Of a DNA stretch of 64,000 bases, positions 17,149 to 26,246 are shown one piece after another. Both the position numbers and the translations under genes were made by a program. The stretch lies in assembly GCA_002389905.1 (NCBI GenBank), contig DGRE01000045.1, forward strand, positions 65,223 through 129,222, read 5' to 3'. Below the pieces are notes generated by a model that made no database searches, was not told where the DNA came from, and saw only the letters and a list, made by a program, of their open reading frames with translations. Every line of letters starts with the position of its first letter. The stretch's first letter is position 1. Source of the DNA: Hungatella sp. UBA4396 (GTDB lineage Bacteria; Bacillota; Clostridia; Lachnospirales; Lachnospiraceae).

Positions 17149-17565
17149 ATGAAAAAAATTAAGTCCAATTATCATGTGATTTTTGCTGTAATTATTTTAT
17201 TTTTATTAATGACAGCGATGGCAGTGTGCTATCAGAGATTTAAACCTGAAGTAAATCCGGATGAAAAAAAGATTACCCTTACCGTCATTTCAAAGGGTAA
17301 AGAAAAAAAAGAATATTCCATTGATACAAATGCTCAATATCTGGAACAGGTTATGGAGCAGGCAGAGGGCTTAGAATATTCAGGAGAAGCAGGAAATTAC
17401 GGGCTGATGATTGATACCGTAAATGGTCAGACCGTACTTAAGGGTGATTACTGGGCATTTTATGTCAATGGTCAGTTTTGTAATTATGGGATATCCCAAC
17501 AGCCGGTTTATAATGGGGATGCGTTTGAGATTATTTACACAACAGGAGACTGGAATGAAGATTAA
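17149..17565 (+). CDS. DUF4430-domain surface protein
   Basis: A 138-residue protein with one N-terminal membrane segment (about residues 8-27) that anchors an extracellular domain. The domain pattern YLEQVMEQAEGLEY...DYWAFYVNGQFCNYGI...GDAFEIIYT matches DUF4430, a beta-grasp-like fold related to the transcobalamin C-terminal domain. It overlaps the ECF S-component gene by 11 nt, so the two are coupled. A role in presenting a vitamin-like ligand to the S component is plausible but unproven. Confidence 0.75.
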   Translation: MKKIKSNYHVIFAVIILFLLMTAMAVCYQRFKPEVNPDEKKITLTVISKGKEKKEYSIDTNAQYLEQVMEQAEGLEYSGEAGNYGLMIDTVNGQTVLKGDYWAFYVNGQFCNYGISQQPVYNGDAFEIIYTTGDWNED

Positions 17566-18043
17566 GGATATGGCCGAAATTTCACTTTTGTCAGCCCTGT
17601 TACTGGTTTTACAAATTGCCTTAAATTTTCTTCCCAACATTGAACTGGTGACTCTCTTTATTATATTGTATACCTTACTTTTAGGAAAGAAAACACTTTA
17701 TATTATATATATTTTTGCAGTTTTAGAAGGTATCATTTACGGTTTTGGAATTTGGTGGTTTATGTATCTGTATGTCTGGACTTTTTTATATTTTGCGGTA
17801 CGGTACTTTAAGAATAATAAAAATATCATAGTCTGGGCTTTGCTGGCTTCATTTTTTGGATTGTCATTTGGTGCACTATGTTCCATTCCCTATTTTCTGA
17901 TTGGCGGAATGGAAACCGGAATTACATGGTGGATCGCAGGAGTTCCCCATGATATTGTTCATGGAATCAGTAATTTTGTTGTTGTGCTTGTTCTATTTAA
18001 ACCAATGTTTCAAGTTTTGCAAAAGCAAGTCAATCTGGATTAA
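17555..18043 (+). CDS. ECF transporter S component, substrate unknown
   Basis: A 162-residue membrane protein with about five to six hydrophobic helices. It starts MKIKDMAEISLLSALLLVLQ, a typical S-component N-terminus, and carries a PHDIVHGISNF motif near the C-terminus. The ATG at 17555 follows AGGAGA and lies inside the DUF4430 gene. No energising module (EcfA, EcfA', EcfT) is nearby, so it probably shares one encoded elsewhere (group II). I cannot name the vitamin. Confidence 0.75.
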   Translation: MKIKDMAEISLLSALLLVLQIALNFLPNIELVTLFIILYTLLLGKKTLYIIYIFAVLEGIIYGFGIWWFMYLYVWTFLYFAVRYFKNNKNIIVWALLASFFGLSFGALCSIPYFLIGGMETGITWWIAGVPHDIVHGISNFVVVLVLFKPMFQVLQKQVNLD

Positions 18044-18103
18044 TGGTGGAAATTTGTTTATGAAAGAATCTTCTATTTTCAGTAATGACAGCGATTTCAT
18101 GAA

Positions 18104-18131
18104 GAGAGGGAATATTTGGCTCCCTCTTTTT
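18104..18131 (+). terminator. Terminator after the ECF S component
   Basis: AGAGGGA pairs with TCCCTCT, followed by five T. It lies 60 bp past the stop and inside a short open frame that is therefore unlikely to be real. Confidence 0.85.
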
Positions 18132-18271
18132 GCATATCTGAATAAAAGAAGAAAAATGGTTGATTTTGTAAAAGTCCTTTGCAAGAGACATTTTATGAAA
18201 GGAAAAGGTGCCGAAATCAGGTTATCATAAGAACTGTATATAGGCAAAACAAACAATGGTTGATTACTTAA

Positions 18272-20158
18272 TTGAGTCTGATGCAGAGTGTAGGAATGCA
18301 GCAATTACAGAAACGGGCGGTGAGTAAGATATTTACGAAAAAACAATGTGAATTACTTGATGTTCTGGTGCAAAGTAAAGAGGTTATGAGCAGCGAGCAG
18401 ATATCCGACCGGCTTGGCCTCTCAGCCAGAACAGTACGACGTTACATTGAGCTGATTAATCCTTATCTGGAACAATATAATGCTGAAATTGTATCAATGC
18501 GAGGGTATGGTTTTGTGATGCAAGGGGATATTGAAGCGGTTAAGGAGTTGGTGACTGGTTTGTCTGCTGTTGACTATGAACGGAGAGTTAAGGATATTAC
18601 GGTCTATTTACTTTCCATGGAATACATTACAGTTGAAGAAATCAGTCAGGTATTATTTTATTCTGTTTCAGCTCTGAACAAATTAATATCAGAAGTCAAA
18701 ACCTATCTGATGTCTTTTCATTTAAAGCTGAGGGCAAAGCCACACTATGGACTTTCGATTACTGGGCTGGAAACGAATATCCGTGATTTAATGATCGATT
18801 GCGGATTTACCCAGAATTATTATCAGGAAATCAGCTGCTTTCTCAAAAATATCAGTACTGGTGACTTTGCATCAATTAAAATGACAATTATCACTTTTTT
18901 GCAGAAACATAAAATTATTATTGCTGATGATGATGTTTCCGATTTGATCATGCGGACCACAGTGATTGTCTCCAGATGCCGCCAGAACCGCTTTCTTAAT
19001 GAGGAAGAAGCAGTGAAGGAAAAGAATATGCTTCGTCTGCTGATGGAAGAGGTATCGGTAAAATGCGGAGTATCAATACCTTTGTCAGAGATATCTTACC
19101 TGTCTATCTATTTTGATATACTCAATCACCGGATTGATAAGGAAGAGTTTTGGGCACAGGAGGATATCAGGGAACTGGTCAATCAGTTACTGGAACAAAT
19201 GCAGCAGATATATACCAACCTGGTGATTGAAAAAACAGTCCGGGAATCATTGGTTCTGCATTTGAGCCTGATGCTGAACCGGATTAATCATAAGCATTAT
19301 ATTAAGAATGGTTTGATGCAGGATATTAAAGCAAATTATATTCTGGAAATGAATTATGCCATTACCTTTGGCAGTATGATTGAAGATTATTTCAAGATTA
19401 AAATTCCGGAAGATGAATTAGGATATCTGGCCTTGTATTTTGCTCTAAGCAGCCATGCCAATCAAAAGGTGAAGCGGGTAATTATTCTGTGCAATTACGG
19501 TGTGGCTACCTCCCAACTGATCAAGGAACAGGTGCGGGAACGCTTTCCCCAGCTTGAAGTGGTTGGAGTCTATCCTTTGTACTATCTGGAGGTTGCGATG
19601 AACCAGGAAATCGATTTAATTATTTCCACAGTCTCCATTGATCAGAGCCGGCTTAAAAAACCGTTGGTTGTCATCAAACAGGTTTTGGATAACGATTCAT
19701 TCAGTGAGATTAAGAAAGTAATTGAAGAGCCGGAAGAGAACATTTTGCTCCGGTATTTTAATCCCATGGCATATTTTTGCCTGAATGCGTCAACAAAAGA
19801 GAATGCTCTTACTGAAATGGCGGAGAAAATGGTGGCACTGAAATTTTTTCAGCCTGATACCATCAGCCGAATCTATGAACGTGAAACGATCTCTTCAACA
19901 GATATCGGCAATCTGGTTGCCATTCCCCATGCGATTATTGATAACAGCATGCAGTCGGTAATTGGAATAGGAATTTTGGAAAAACCGGTGCTCTGGGATA
20001 AAGAGAAGGTTCAGATTATCTTTATGGCAGGCATAAATAAACAGGATGCGGAAAAAAACAATATTTTCCGTTATTTATATCGGGTAATCAAGGACGTTTC
20101 CAATGTGAATCATATGATCACGGATAAAAGCTTTGATTCATTTCGAAAATTATTTTGA
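18272..20158 (+). CDS. PRD-containing PTS transcriptional activator (BglG/MtlR type)
   Basis: A 628-residue regulator. Order: winged helix (FTKKQCELLDVLV to VRRYIELINPYL, residues about 20-70), two PRD domains (about 180-400), a IIB-like domain with CNYGVATS (Cys407), and a IIA-type domain with AIPHAI (His553). Phosphorylation of these sites by the PTS normally reports sugar supply. It lies directly before the IIA, IIB, IIC and GH38 genes and probably activates them. The start is uncertain: TTG at 18272 or in-frame ATGs at 18281 and 18296; none has a clear ribosome site. Confidence 0.88.
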   Translation: MSLMQSVGMQQLQKRAVSKIFTKKQCELLDVLVQSKEVMSSEQISDRLGLSARTVRRYIELINPYLEQYNAEIVSMRGYGFVMQGDIEAVKELVTGLSAVDYERRVKDITVYLLSMEYITVEEISQVLFYSVSALNKLISEVKTYLMSFHLKLRAKPHYGLSITGLETNIRDLMIDCGFTQNYYQEISCFLKNISTGDFASIKMTIITFLQKHKIIIADDDVSDLIMRTTVIVSRCRQNRFLNEEEAVKEKNMLRLLMEEVSVKCGVSIPLSEISYLSIYFDILNHRIDKEEFWAQEDIRELVNQLLEQMQQIYTNLVIEKTVRESLVLHLSLMLNRINHKHYIKNGLMQDIKANYILEMNYAITFGSMIEDYFKIKIPEDELGYLALYFALSSHANQKVKRVIILCNYGVATSQLIKEQVRERFPQLEVVGVYPLYYLEVAMNQEIDLIISTVSIDQSRLKKPLVVIKQVLDNDSFSEIKKVIEEPEENILLRYFNPMAYFCLNASTKENALTEMAEKMVALKFFQPDTISRIYERETISSTDIGNLVAIPHAIIDNSMQSVIGIGILEKPVLWDKEKVQIIFMAGINKQDAEKNNIFRYLYRVIKDVSNVNHMITDKSFDSFRKLF

Positions 20159-20174
20159 GAAGGAGGAGTATTCT

Positions 20175-20624
20175 ATGGGAGTATTGTCAAGCAGTCATAT
20201 ATTTTTTAACAATGAACTGAAAGAAAAAAAGGATATCATCCAGTTTTTAGCCGAGCAGTCGGTGGCCCTTGGAATATCCGGCAATGCAAAAGAAGTGTAT
20301 GACGGCTTTATGGAACGGGAAGCCATGGGACCGACCGGAATAGGTGAAGGAATCGCAGTACCCCATACCAAAACGGATTCCATTGGTGAAGTATCTGTCC
20401 TGATTTTTAAAAGTGAGGTTCCGGTCACCTGGGAATCATTTGATGACGGTCCGGTTTATATGGCCATTGCCCTGCTGGTGCCAAAAGAAAATCCAGATAA
20501 TATCCATCTTCAGATTTTGAGTACAGTAACCAGAAAACTGGTCAATGAAGAATTTAAAAAGAATTTGTTCCAGGCTGGGACAGCAGATGAAATCATGGAA
20601 TTATTTAAAGAATTAAATATATAA
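20175..20624 (+). CDS. PTS fructose-type EIIA
   Basis: A 149-residue phosphocarrier. The active His is His64 in GIAVPHTKT, within the typical REAMGPTGIGEGIAVPH signature of type-2 IIA proteins. ATG at 20175 follows AGGAGGAG, so the upstream in-frame ATG inside the regulator is rejected. It transfers phosphate from HPr to the IIB protein encoded next. Confidence 0.93.
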   Translation: MGVLSSSHIFFNNELKEKKDIIQFLAEQSVALGISGNAKEVYDGFMEREAMGPTGIGEGIAVPHTKTDSIGEVSVLIFKSEVPVTWESFDDGPVYMAIALLVPKENPDNIHLQILSTVTRKLVNEEFKKNLFQAGTADEIMELFKELNI

Positions 20625-20637
20625 GGAGAAGAAAGCA

Positions 20638-20949
20638 ATGAGTAAAAAATTAGTAGCAGTATGTGCCTGCCCAATGGGACTGGCACACACCTTTATGGCT
20701 GCTCAGGCTCTTGAGGATGCAGCTAAGGAACTGGGATATGAGGTGAAAATAGAAACCCAGGGAGCAGACGGACTCCAGAATGAACTGACGGATCAGGATA
20801 TTGCCGATGCTGATATCATCGTTCAGGCAATTGCGGTTACACCCATTAACAATGAGCGCTTTGATGCTTATGAGATATTTGAGGTTGAGCTTCAGGACGT
20901 AATTAAAGATGCAAAAGGGATTATCAAAGAGATTGAAGGTATGATTTAA
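20638..20949 (+). CDS. PTS fructose-type EIIB
   Basis: A 103-residue cytoplasmic domain. The phosphorylatable Cys is expected at Cys11 in CACPMGLAHTFMAA, the fructose-family IIB motif. It is separate from IIA and IIC, whereas in Escherichia coli MngA all three are fused. It is preceded by AAGGAGA, 13 bp after the IIA gene. Confidence 0.93.
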   Translation: MSKKLVAVCACPMGLAHTFMAAQALEDAAKELGYEVKIETQGADGLQNELTDQDIADADIIVQAIAVTPINNERFDAYEIFEVELQDVIKDAKGIIKEIEGMI

Positions 20950-20993
20950 GTAAAGAGTAACGATAGACAGGTAAAAAGACAGGAGGAAATAAT

Positions 20994-22241
20994 ATGGCTA
21001 TCAAGAAAAGAGAAGCAATTACAACAAATTCAGAGAGCAAAACTCCGGCACCTAAGCAGAGCTCATCGACGGGGAATCAGGGCAGCATCTGGAAAGAATT
21101 GCAAAAGCACATGATGACAGGTATCTCCAATATGATTCCGTTTTTGATCATGGGTGGTTTGATTCTTGCCTTTTCGCAGTTGGTTCTGTATGTGTTCCTG
21201 AATGTGGATCCATCAATGGGTGTACTTGATGCAATTAATTCCGGACAGTTTGCCGGTTTTAATTTAAGTCTGTTAAAAGCCGCTTATCTGACCGAAAGCT
21301 TTGGCGGCACCTTGTTTGGTTTTGCAATTCCTATGTTTGCCGCATTTACAGCCAACTCAATAGCCGGAAAACTGGCGTTTCCCGCTGGTTTTATCGGAGG
21401 TCTGATTGCAACCAAGCCAACTGCACTGCTTAGCCTGGTTGACGGTACATGGACGGCTGAAGCGCCGGTGGCATCTGGTTTTATCGGTGCTTTACTGATT
21501 GCATTTGCCGCTGGTTATCTGATTAAGTGGCTGAATCAGAATATTAAGATGTCACAGAACTGGCTGGCGTTTAAGACAACTTTCTTAATCCCGGTAGTCG
21601 GAGCTTTATTTGTTATGCTTTGCATGAGATATTTAATTACTCCTCTGGGTGGTTTTATTAATCAGCTGATGCGTGAAGTGTTAACTTCAGCCGGTAAATC
21701 CGGTGAGGTTGTTTATGCAGTTGTTCTGTCTATGGCAACGGCTATTGACCTTGGAGGACCCATTAATAAAGCAGCCGGATTTGTTGCCTTGCCGCTTACG
21801 ACAGATCATCTGCTTCCCATCACTGCCCGCTGCATTGCAATTGTAATTCCTTCTATTGGCCTTGGGCTGGCAACCATTATTGATAAATATGTGGTTGGCA
21901 GGAGAGTCTTTGATAAACAGTTTTATCCACAGGGAAAAACGGCTATCTTTCTGGCTTTTATGGGAATCTCTGAAGGGGCAATCCCGTTTGCTTTGGAACG
22001 GCCCAAAATCGCCATTCCTTCTTATATGATTGGTGCTGTTGTGGGATCTACGACAGCCGTACTGTTGGGTGCAACCCAGTGGTTTCCGGAGTCGGCAGTA
22101 TGGGTATGGCCTTTAATTACCAGATTCCCGGCCTATGCCTTCGGGATTCTTTTAGGAGCTGCTGTTACGGCACTTTTGGTGATTTTCCTGCGAAATAATG
22201 AAATTAAAAAAGGTACTTTAGTGGTTGATACAAATAATTAA
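20994..22241 (+). CDS. PTS fructose-type EIIC permease
   Basis: A 415-residue membrane protein with about nine to ten hydrophobic segments after a Ser/Thr/Lys-rich N-terminal tail of about 30 residues. The family patterns GISNMIPFLIMGG, GFIGGLIATKPTALL, DLGGPINKAAG and FMGISEGAIPFALERP are clear; the last is the substrate/GAIPF-like loop. It imports and phosphorylates the sugar with IIA and IIB. The downstream GH38 hydrolase suggests 2-O-mannosylglycerate or a related mannoside. Confidence 0.92.
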   Translation: MAIKKREAITTNSESKTPAPKQSSSTGNQGSIWKELQKHMMTGISNMIPFLIMGGLILAFSQLVLYVFLNVDPSMGVLDAINSGQFAGFNLSLLKAAYLTESFGGTLFGFAIPMFAAFTANSIAGKLAFPAGFIGGLIATKPTALLSLVDGTWTAEAPVASGFIGALLIAFAAGYLIKWLNQNIKMSQNWLAFKTTFLIPVVGALFVMLCMRYLITPLGGFINQLMREVLTSAGKSGEVVYAVVLSMATAIDLGGPINKAAGFVALPLTTDHLLPITARCIAIVIPSIGLGLATIIDKYVVGRRVFDKQFYPQGKTAIFLAFMGISEGAIPFALERPKIAIPSYMIGAVVGSTTAVLLGATQWFPESAVWVWPLITRFPAYAFGILLGAAVTALLVIFLRNNEIKKGTLVVDTNN

Positions 22242-22254
22242 GAGGAGAATACAG

Positions 22255-24864
22255 ATGGCAAAGGTTCATATTGTAAATCATACACATTGGGACAGAGAAT
22301 GGTATTTTACGACTGCCGATGCCCTGGTGCTCAGTGATAATTGCTTTACTGAGGTGCTGGATGAGCTGGAAAAGAATCGCCGGGCAATGTTTTGTCTGGA
22401 CGGACAGTCTTCCATTATCGAAGAATATCTTGAGATACGTCCGGAGCGGGCGGAACAGATCAGAAAATTTGTGGAACAAGGACGGTTGTCAATCGGCCCC
22501 TGGTATACCCAGACGGATGCTTTCTTTGTCAGCGGTGAATCCATGATCCGGAATCTGATTCTGGGGATCAGAGATTGTAAAAAGTACGGCGGCTATATGA
22601 ATATTGGCTATCTGCCCGACACCTTTGGCTTTAATGCCCAATTGCCTACCATACTAAAGAACTGCGGAATTGACAGTGCCATTTTCTTTCGAGGCATTAA
22701 TTTTGAAAATCATGTCCGTTCCCCGTATTTTATCTGGAAAGGTTTGTCCGGCAAGGAGGTAATGGCCGTCAATCTGGTCAAAGGATATGGAGCAGCCGCA
22801 TTTTTGGAAGACAGTGAAATCTATATTAATAATAAATTACTGCCAATTACAGAATTGATAAAGGCAAAAAGCGGACAAAATGAAATTCTGGTTCCAATTG
22901 GAGAAGACCAGCTGGACATTGTCCCTGATTTGCCGGAAAAACTGGAATCAATCAGTACAAAAACAGCGGATTCCTATGTCATCAGTTCCTATGAACAGTT
23001 TATGGACTATCTCCGGAAGCAAGACCAATATGAGGTATATGAGGGCGAATTCAGAGAACCTTGTCTGTCAAGAGTACATAAAACCATTGGTTCTGTCCGG
23101 TATGATGTAAAGAGGATTAATTTCATTCTGGAACAGAAGCTTCTTAACCGGGTCGAGCCGTTAATGGCAATTGCCAGAGCAAACCAGATTACTGTCAGTG
23201 AAAAGCTGTTGAACAAAGCCTGGAAAAAGATGCTGGAAACCCACGCTCATGATGGCATGGGTGGCTGTGTATCAGATAATGTTGCCGTCGATATTTTCCA
23301 TCGTATGAAAGAAGCCGAAGAAATTGCCGATGGGATAGAAAATGTTATTGCCAAACGCTTATCAGAACAGATTGGTTTAAAAAGCAATGAAATTCTGGTG
23401 TTTAATACACTGCCATATGCTTATACCGGGTATAAAAAGATACAGGTTGTTGCTCCTTCTAAAAAGATCAGACTAATTGGGCATGAGGATGCCATGATTC
23501 TGGAAACAAAATATTATCCGCCCCGGGATCATGTCCGCATTGTTGATGCTCAGGGAGAACGCTATATCACGGAACCGGCATACTACAAACTTACGCTATT
23601 ATGTAAATTGAGTTTACCGGCACTGGGCTATCAGGTGGTTACTTTTGAAGAGAACAGTGACTATCAGGAAAATGAACTTCACCCGGCAGACAGCAGAAGT
23701 ATTGCTAATGAATTTTATACAGTCACATATAACAACCATCAGATTGAGCTGGTGACTTCTTTCGGTAAACAGATGAAAGACTTTATTGTCTTTGAAGACT
23801 GTGGAAATGATGGCGACACCTATGACTTCTCACCATTGGAAGGAGACCGGCCGGTTTTGCTATCCCTTGATCTGGATCAGGTTCTGAAAACACCGGTCAT
23901 GCAGCAGATGATTTTAAAGGGACATTTCCAGCTTCCGGCCAGGCTGTCGGAACGGCTGATTCAGGATGGTGAGAAAGGGGCACTTGATATTGAATTGAAG
24001 CTGTCACTTTTACAGAATGTTAACCGCCTTGATGTGCATTGCAAAGTGGATAATCAGATATACAGTCATCGGCTGCGGGCAAAAATCAACACAGATATCC
24101 TGGCTCAGGAAGCAATCGCTTCACTGCCCTTTGGTTATATAAAAAGGCCTGTCCTGAAAGAACTGCCGGCTGATTGGAAGAAGCACTATGTCGAGATGCC
24201 AATTGATATTGAACCATATGAAAGCTCTGTCTCTGTAGAAGGCAACGGGTATTATCTGACCGCATTTGCCAAAGGAATGAAAGAATATCAAATGATCGAT
24301 GACAGTCTTTATCTGACCCTTTTCTCAAGTACTGGCCAGCTTGGGAAAGAAAATCTTATCTACCGGCCGGGAAGAGCTTCCGGTGATACAACAAGACAGG
24401 GACATGAAATGATTGAAACGCCAATGGCGGAATTAATTGGTGAACTGGAATTTGAATGGTCACTTCAGGCAGGAAGTGGATGCTTTGATGAATACCAGAC
24501 AGCAAAAACCTGGGAAGAATACAGCTTGGAGCATATCAGCTATCAGAGCCAGACTCTGAATAAGTTTATCTTCCGTCTGGACAACAAAATCCAGCCAAGG
24601 GAACTGGTGAGAAGATCAGAGCCGCAATTTTCTCTGCTGGAGATAAAAGACAGTTATCTGTTCAGCAGTATTTCACCCTCCCTTTATTCTGACGCAGCTT
24701 TGCTAAGAATCAAGAATCCTACCGGCAGGGAAGTCAATCTGACGGATTATGATTTCAGCCGTTTCAGAGCAGTTGAAAAAGTAAATGATATTGAAGAGAT
24801 TTGTGAAAATCAGGATTTTATTATTCCGCCATATGATACATTAACATTAAAGCTGTCTTTTTAA
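22255..24864 (+). CDS. GH38 alpha-mannosidase, MngB-like
   Basis: An 869-residue retaining alpha-mannosidase. The N-terminal metal motif VNHTHWDREWY and the nucleophile region GYLPDTFGFNAQLP are intact, and THAHDGMGGCVSDNV is the conserved barrel-end motif. The length matches MngB, which hydrolyses 6-phosphomannosylglycerate to mannose 6-phosphate and glycerate. Cytoplasmic, as no signal is present. It starts 13 bp after the IIC gene with AGAGGAGA upstream. The operon context supports hydrolysis of a PTS-delivered phosphorylated mannoside; the exact substrate is inference. Confidence 0.88.
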   Translation: MAKVHIVNHTHWDREWYFTTADALVLSDNCFTEVLDELEKNRRAMFCLDGQSSIIEEYLEIRPERAEQIRKFVEQGRLSIGPWYTQTDAFFVSGESMIRNLILGIRDCKKYGGYMNIGYLPDTFGFNAQLPTILKNCGIDSAIFFRGINFENHVRSPYFIWKGLSGKEVMAVNLVKGYGAAAFLEDSEIYINNKLLPITELIKAKSGQNEILVPIGEDQLDIVPDLPEKLESISTKTADSYVISSYEQFMDYLRKQDQYEVYEGEFREPCLSRVHKTIGSVRYDVKRINFILEQKLLNRVEPLMAIARANQITVSEKLLNKAWKKMLETHAHDGMGGCVSDNVAVDIFHRMKEAEEIADGIENVIAKRLSEQIGLKSNEILVFNTLPYAYTGYKKIQVVAPSKKIRLIGHEDAMILETKYYPPRDHVRIVDAQGERYITEPAYYKLTLLCKLSLPALGYQVVTFEENSDYQENELHPADSRSIANEFYTVTYNNHQIELVTSFGKQMKDFIVFEDCGNDGDTYDFSPLEGDRPVLLSLDLDQVLKTPVMQQMILKGHFQLPARLSERLIQDGEKGALDIELKLSLLQNVNRLDVHCKVDNQIYSHRLRAKINTDILAQEAIASLPFGYIKRPVLKELPADWKKHYVEMPIDIEPYESSVSVEGNGYYLTAFAKGMKEYQMIDDSLYLTLFSSTGQLGKENLIYRPGRASGDTTRQGHEMIETPMAELIGELEFEWSLQAGSGCFDEYQTAKTWEEYSLEHISYQSQTLNKFIFRLDNKIQPRELVRRSEPQFSLLEIKDSYLFSSISPSLYSDAALLRIKNPTGREVNLTDYDFSRFRAVEKVNDIEEICENQDFIIPPYDTLTLKLSF

Positions 24865-24887
24865 AGAAAGCAGCCGAAAGGTATTGG

Positions 24888-24940
24888 AAGAGTGCATATG
24901 TCATACAAATATTTGTATGAAAGTGCACTCTTTTATTTTA
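24888..24940 (+). terminator. Terminator of the PTS-mannosidase operon
   Basis: AAGAGTGCA pairs with TGCACTCTT, with an inner CATACAAAT/ATTTGTATG stem, followed by TTTTATTTT. A strong two-part hairpin 24 bp after the stop. Confidence 0.85.
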
Positions 24941-25101
24941 TGGAAAGCATTACCAGGAACAAGGAAGCTGTGGAATGCCAATGCAGGCTGGAATCTTATA
25001 ATAAACCCTTCAAGCCTTATTTCTATACTTATTTCTATAGAGGCAGCAGGTTTTGTAATGGGATGGTAGGTTTATTATGATTTAAAAGAACCGTGTATTA
25101 G
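24941..25101. other. Intergenic stretch, no gene seen
   Basis: Short open frames cross this region but begin inside the preceding terminator and lack ribosome sites. I see no supported gene. Confidence 0.5.
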
Positions 25102-25129
25102 TTGAAAATAAAACAGAATATGATAGAAT
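25102..25129 (+). promoter_or_regulatory. Promoter of the lactate regulator gene
   Basis: TTGAAA and TAGAAT are spaced by 16 bp, with TG before the -10. The start codon is 136 bp downstream, leaving a long leader. Confidence 0.5.
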
Positions 25130-25265
25130 TATAGACAGCCAGAAGTTAAAACAGCGTATAAAATAAAGTAAGAGCCAACAGGATATGCGATTGATATAAA
25201 TTAGTAAACAGAAAAAGCACATTGATGTAATGAAAATCGGATAGAAGAGACACACGGAGGTATCT

Positions 25266-25991
25266 ATGGAAGAGTACGGAACAGAGAAAAAGTCATATAT
25301 GAAAGTTATAAGTTACATAAAAAAACAAATACGCAGTGGTGAATTAAGGATAGGCGGAAAGCTTCCGGCAGAAAGAGAACTGTCAGAGGTCCTGGGTATC
25401 AGCCGTAATTCTGTCAGAGAAGCTATTCGGACGCTGGATAATATGGGAGTAATCTCAAGCCATCAGGGGGCGGGTAATTTTCTTACAGGTAATTTTGAAA
25501 ATAACCTGGTGGAATCCCTGTCCATGATGTTTCTGCTGAATCAGATCGATTACAAACAGGTCAGTGAACTTAGACGAGCTTTGGAAATGGAAGCGCTGAT
25601 GTTAGCGATAGACAATATCACGGATGAGGAAATTCAGTCTCTGGTAAAGATCATGTCTCTGCTGGAGACGGGTACAGAAGCAAATAATGTCGTGTTGGAT
25701 AAGAAAATGCACTATAACATAGCCCTGGCCTCCAAGAATACTCTGATTATCAATATCCTCCAGGCTCTTTCAGAGGTACTGGATAAATTTATTGTAGACC
25801 TGCGAAGAGAAATCTTAAGTCAGGATGACAGCAGAAAAGTTCTCATGGAAGCCCATAACGGTATGTTAGAAAGTTTAATTACCAGAGATAAAAACCTGGC
25901 TTATGAATCAATTAACAAACATTTTAGTATAATTGACGAAAAAATCAAAGAAAATGACATGACAATGATGAAAAGGAATCCGTCTGAGTAA
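25266..25991 (+). CDS. FadR/GntR-family regulator, LldR-like
   Basis: A 241-residue regulator with an N-terminal winged helix (KLPAERELSEVLGISRNSVREAIRTL, about residues 35-60) and a C-terminal FCD ligand domain from about residue 95, with metal/ligand-type residues in DKKMHYNIALASKN and MEAHNGMLESL. The lactate permease gene follows 255 bp later, behind two copies of a TGGTACTACCA operator of the kind FadR-family proteins bind. I infer lactate-responsive repression of the permease-Etf-dehydrogenase genes. The ribosome site CGGAGG precedes the ATG. Confidence 0.85.
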   Translation: MEEYGTEKKSYMKVISYIKKQIRSGELRIGGKLPAERELSEVLGISRNSVREAIRTLDNMGVISSHQGAGNFLTGNFENNLVESLSMMFLLNQIDYKQVSELRRALEMEALMLAIDNITDEEIQSLVKIMSLLETGTEANNVVLDKKMHYNIALASKNTLIINILQALSEVLDKFIVDLRREILSQDDSRKVLMEAHNGMLESLITRDKNLAYESINKHFSIIDEKIKENDMTMMKRNPSE

Positions 25992-26027
25992 AATTGAACA
26001 AAGAAGTTGTTAAAAAAATGACGTATG

Positions 26028-26056
26028 TTGACATGTGGAACATGCGCAATTATAAT
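26028..26056 (+). promoter_or_regulatory. Consensus promoter of the lactate operon
   Basis: TTGACA and TATAAT, both perfect, are separated by exactly 17 bp. The predicted start near 26063 lies just before operator 1. Confidence 0.9.
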
Positions 26057-26068
26057 TAAATCACAAAG

Positions 26069-26079
26069 TGGTACTACCA
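26069..26079 (+). promoter_or_regulatory. LldR-like operator 1
   Basis: TGGTACTACCA, a palindrome with a one-base centre, sits at about +6 to +16 of the promoter inside the 18-bp repeat AAAGTGGTACTACCAATT. FadR-family sites have the general form TGGTnnnACCA. Confidence 0.75.
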
Positions 26080-26104
26080 ATTCCCCGGGGGTAGGCAGCA
26101 AATA

Positions 26105-26145
26105 GGTGTAGTAAAACAAGACTGTTTTGCAACACCATTTTTTTT
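26105..26145 (+). terminator. Intrinsic terminator/attenuator in the lldP leader
   Basis: GGTGT-N-GTAAAACA pairs with TGTTTTGC-N-ACACC around an AGAC loop and is followed by eight T. It lies about 40 nt inside the transcript and about 100 nt before the permease start, so most transcripts would stop here unless the terminator is bypassed. Confidence 0.75.
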
Positions 26146-26154
26146 AACGCAAAG

Positions 26155-26165
26155 TGGTACTACCA
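26155..26165 (+). promoter_or_regulatory. LldR-like operator 2
   Basis: A second copy of TGGTACTACCA within an identical 18-bp repeat, centred 86 bp after operator 1 (about eight helical turns) and immediately after the leader terminator. This spacing would allow looping by a dimer-of-dimers. Confidence 0.75.
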
Positions 26166-26246
26166 ATTGAAAATTTTATTTCAGGAGTGTAAAGGAATCA
26201 GTAGGGCTTCCTGATGGCTCCTCAAATACCACAGAATGGAGAAGCT

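Noticed and set aside
18060..18230. Short open frame after the ECF S component
   Set aside because: A clear intrinsic terminator lies inside it and there is no ribosome site.
24884..25080. Two overlapping short frames after the GH38 gene
   Set aside because: They begin inside the operon terminator hairpin and resemble no protein family.
26065..26168. Direct repeats as transposon ends
   Set aside because: The repeated 18 bp contains a palindromic operator and no transposase is nearby.
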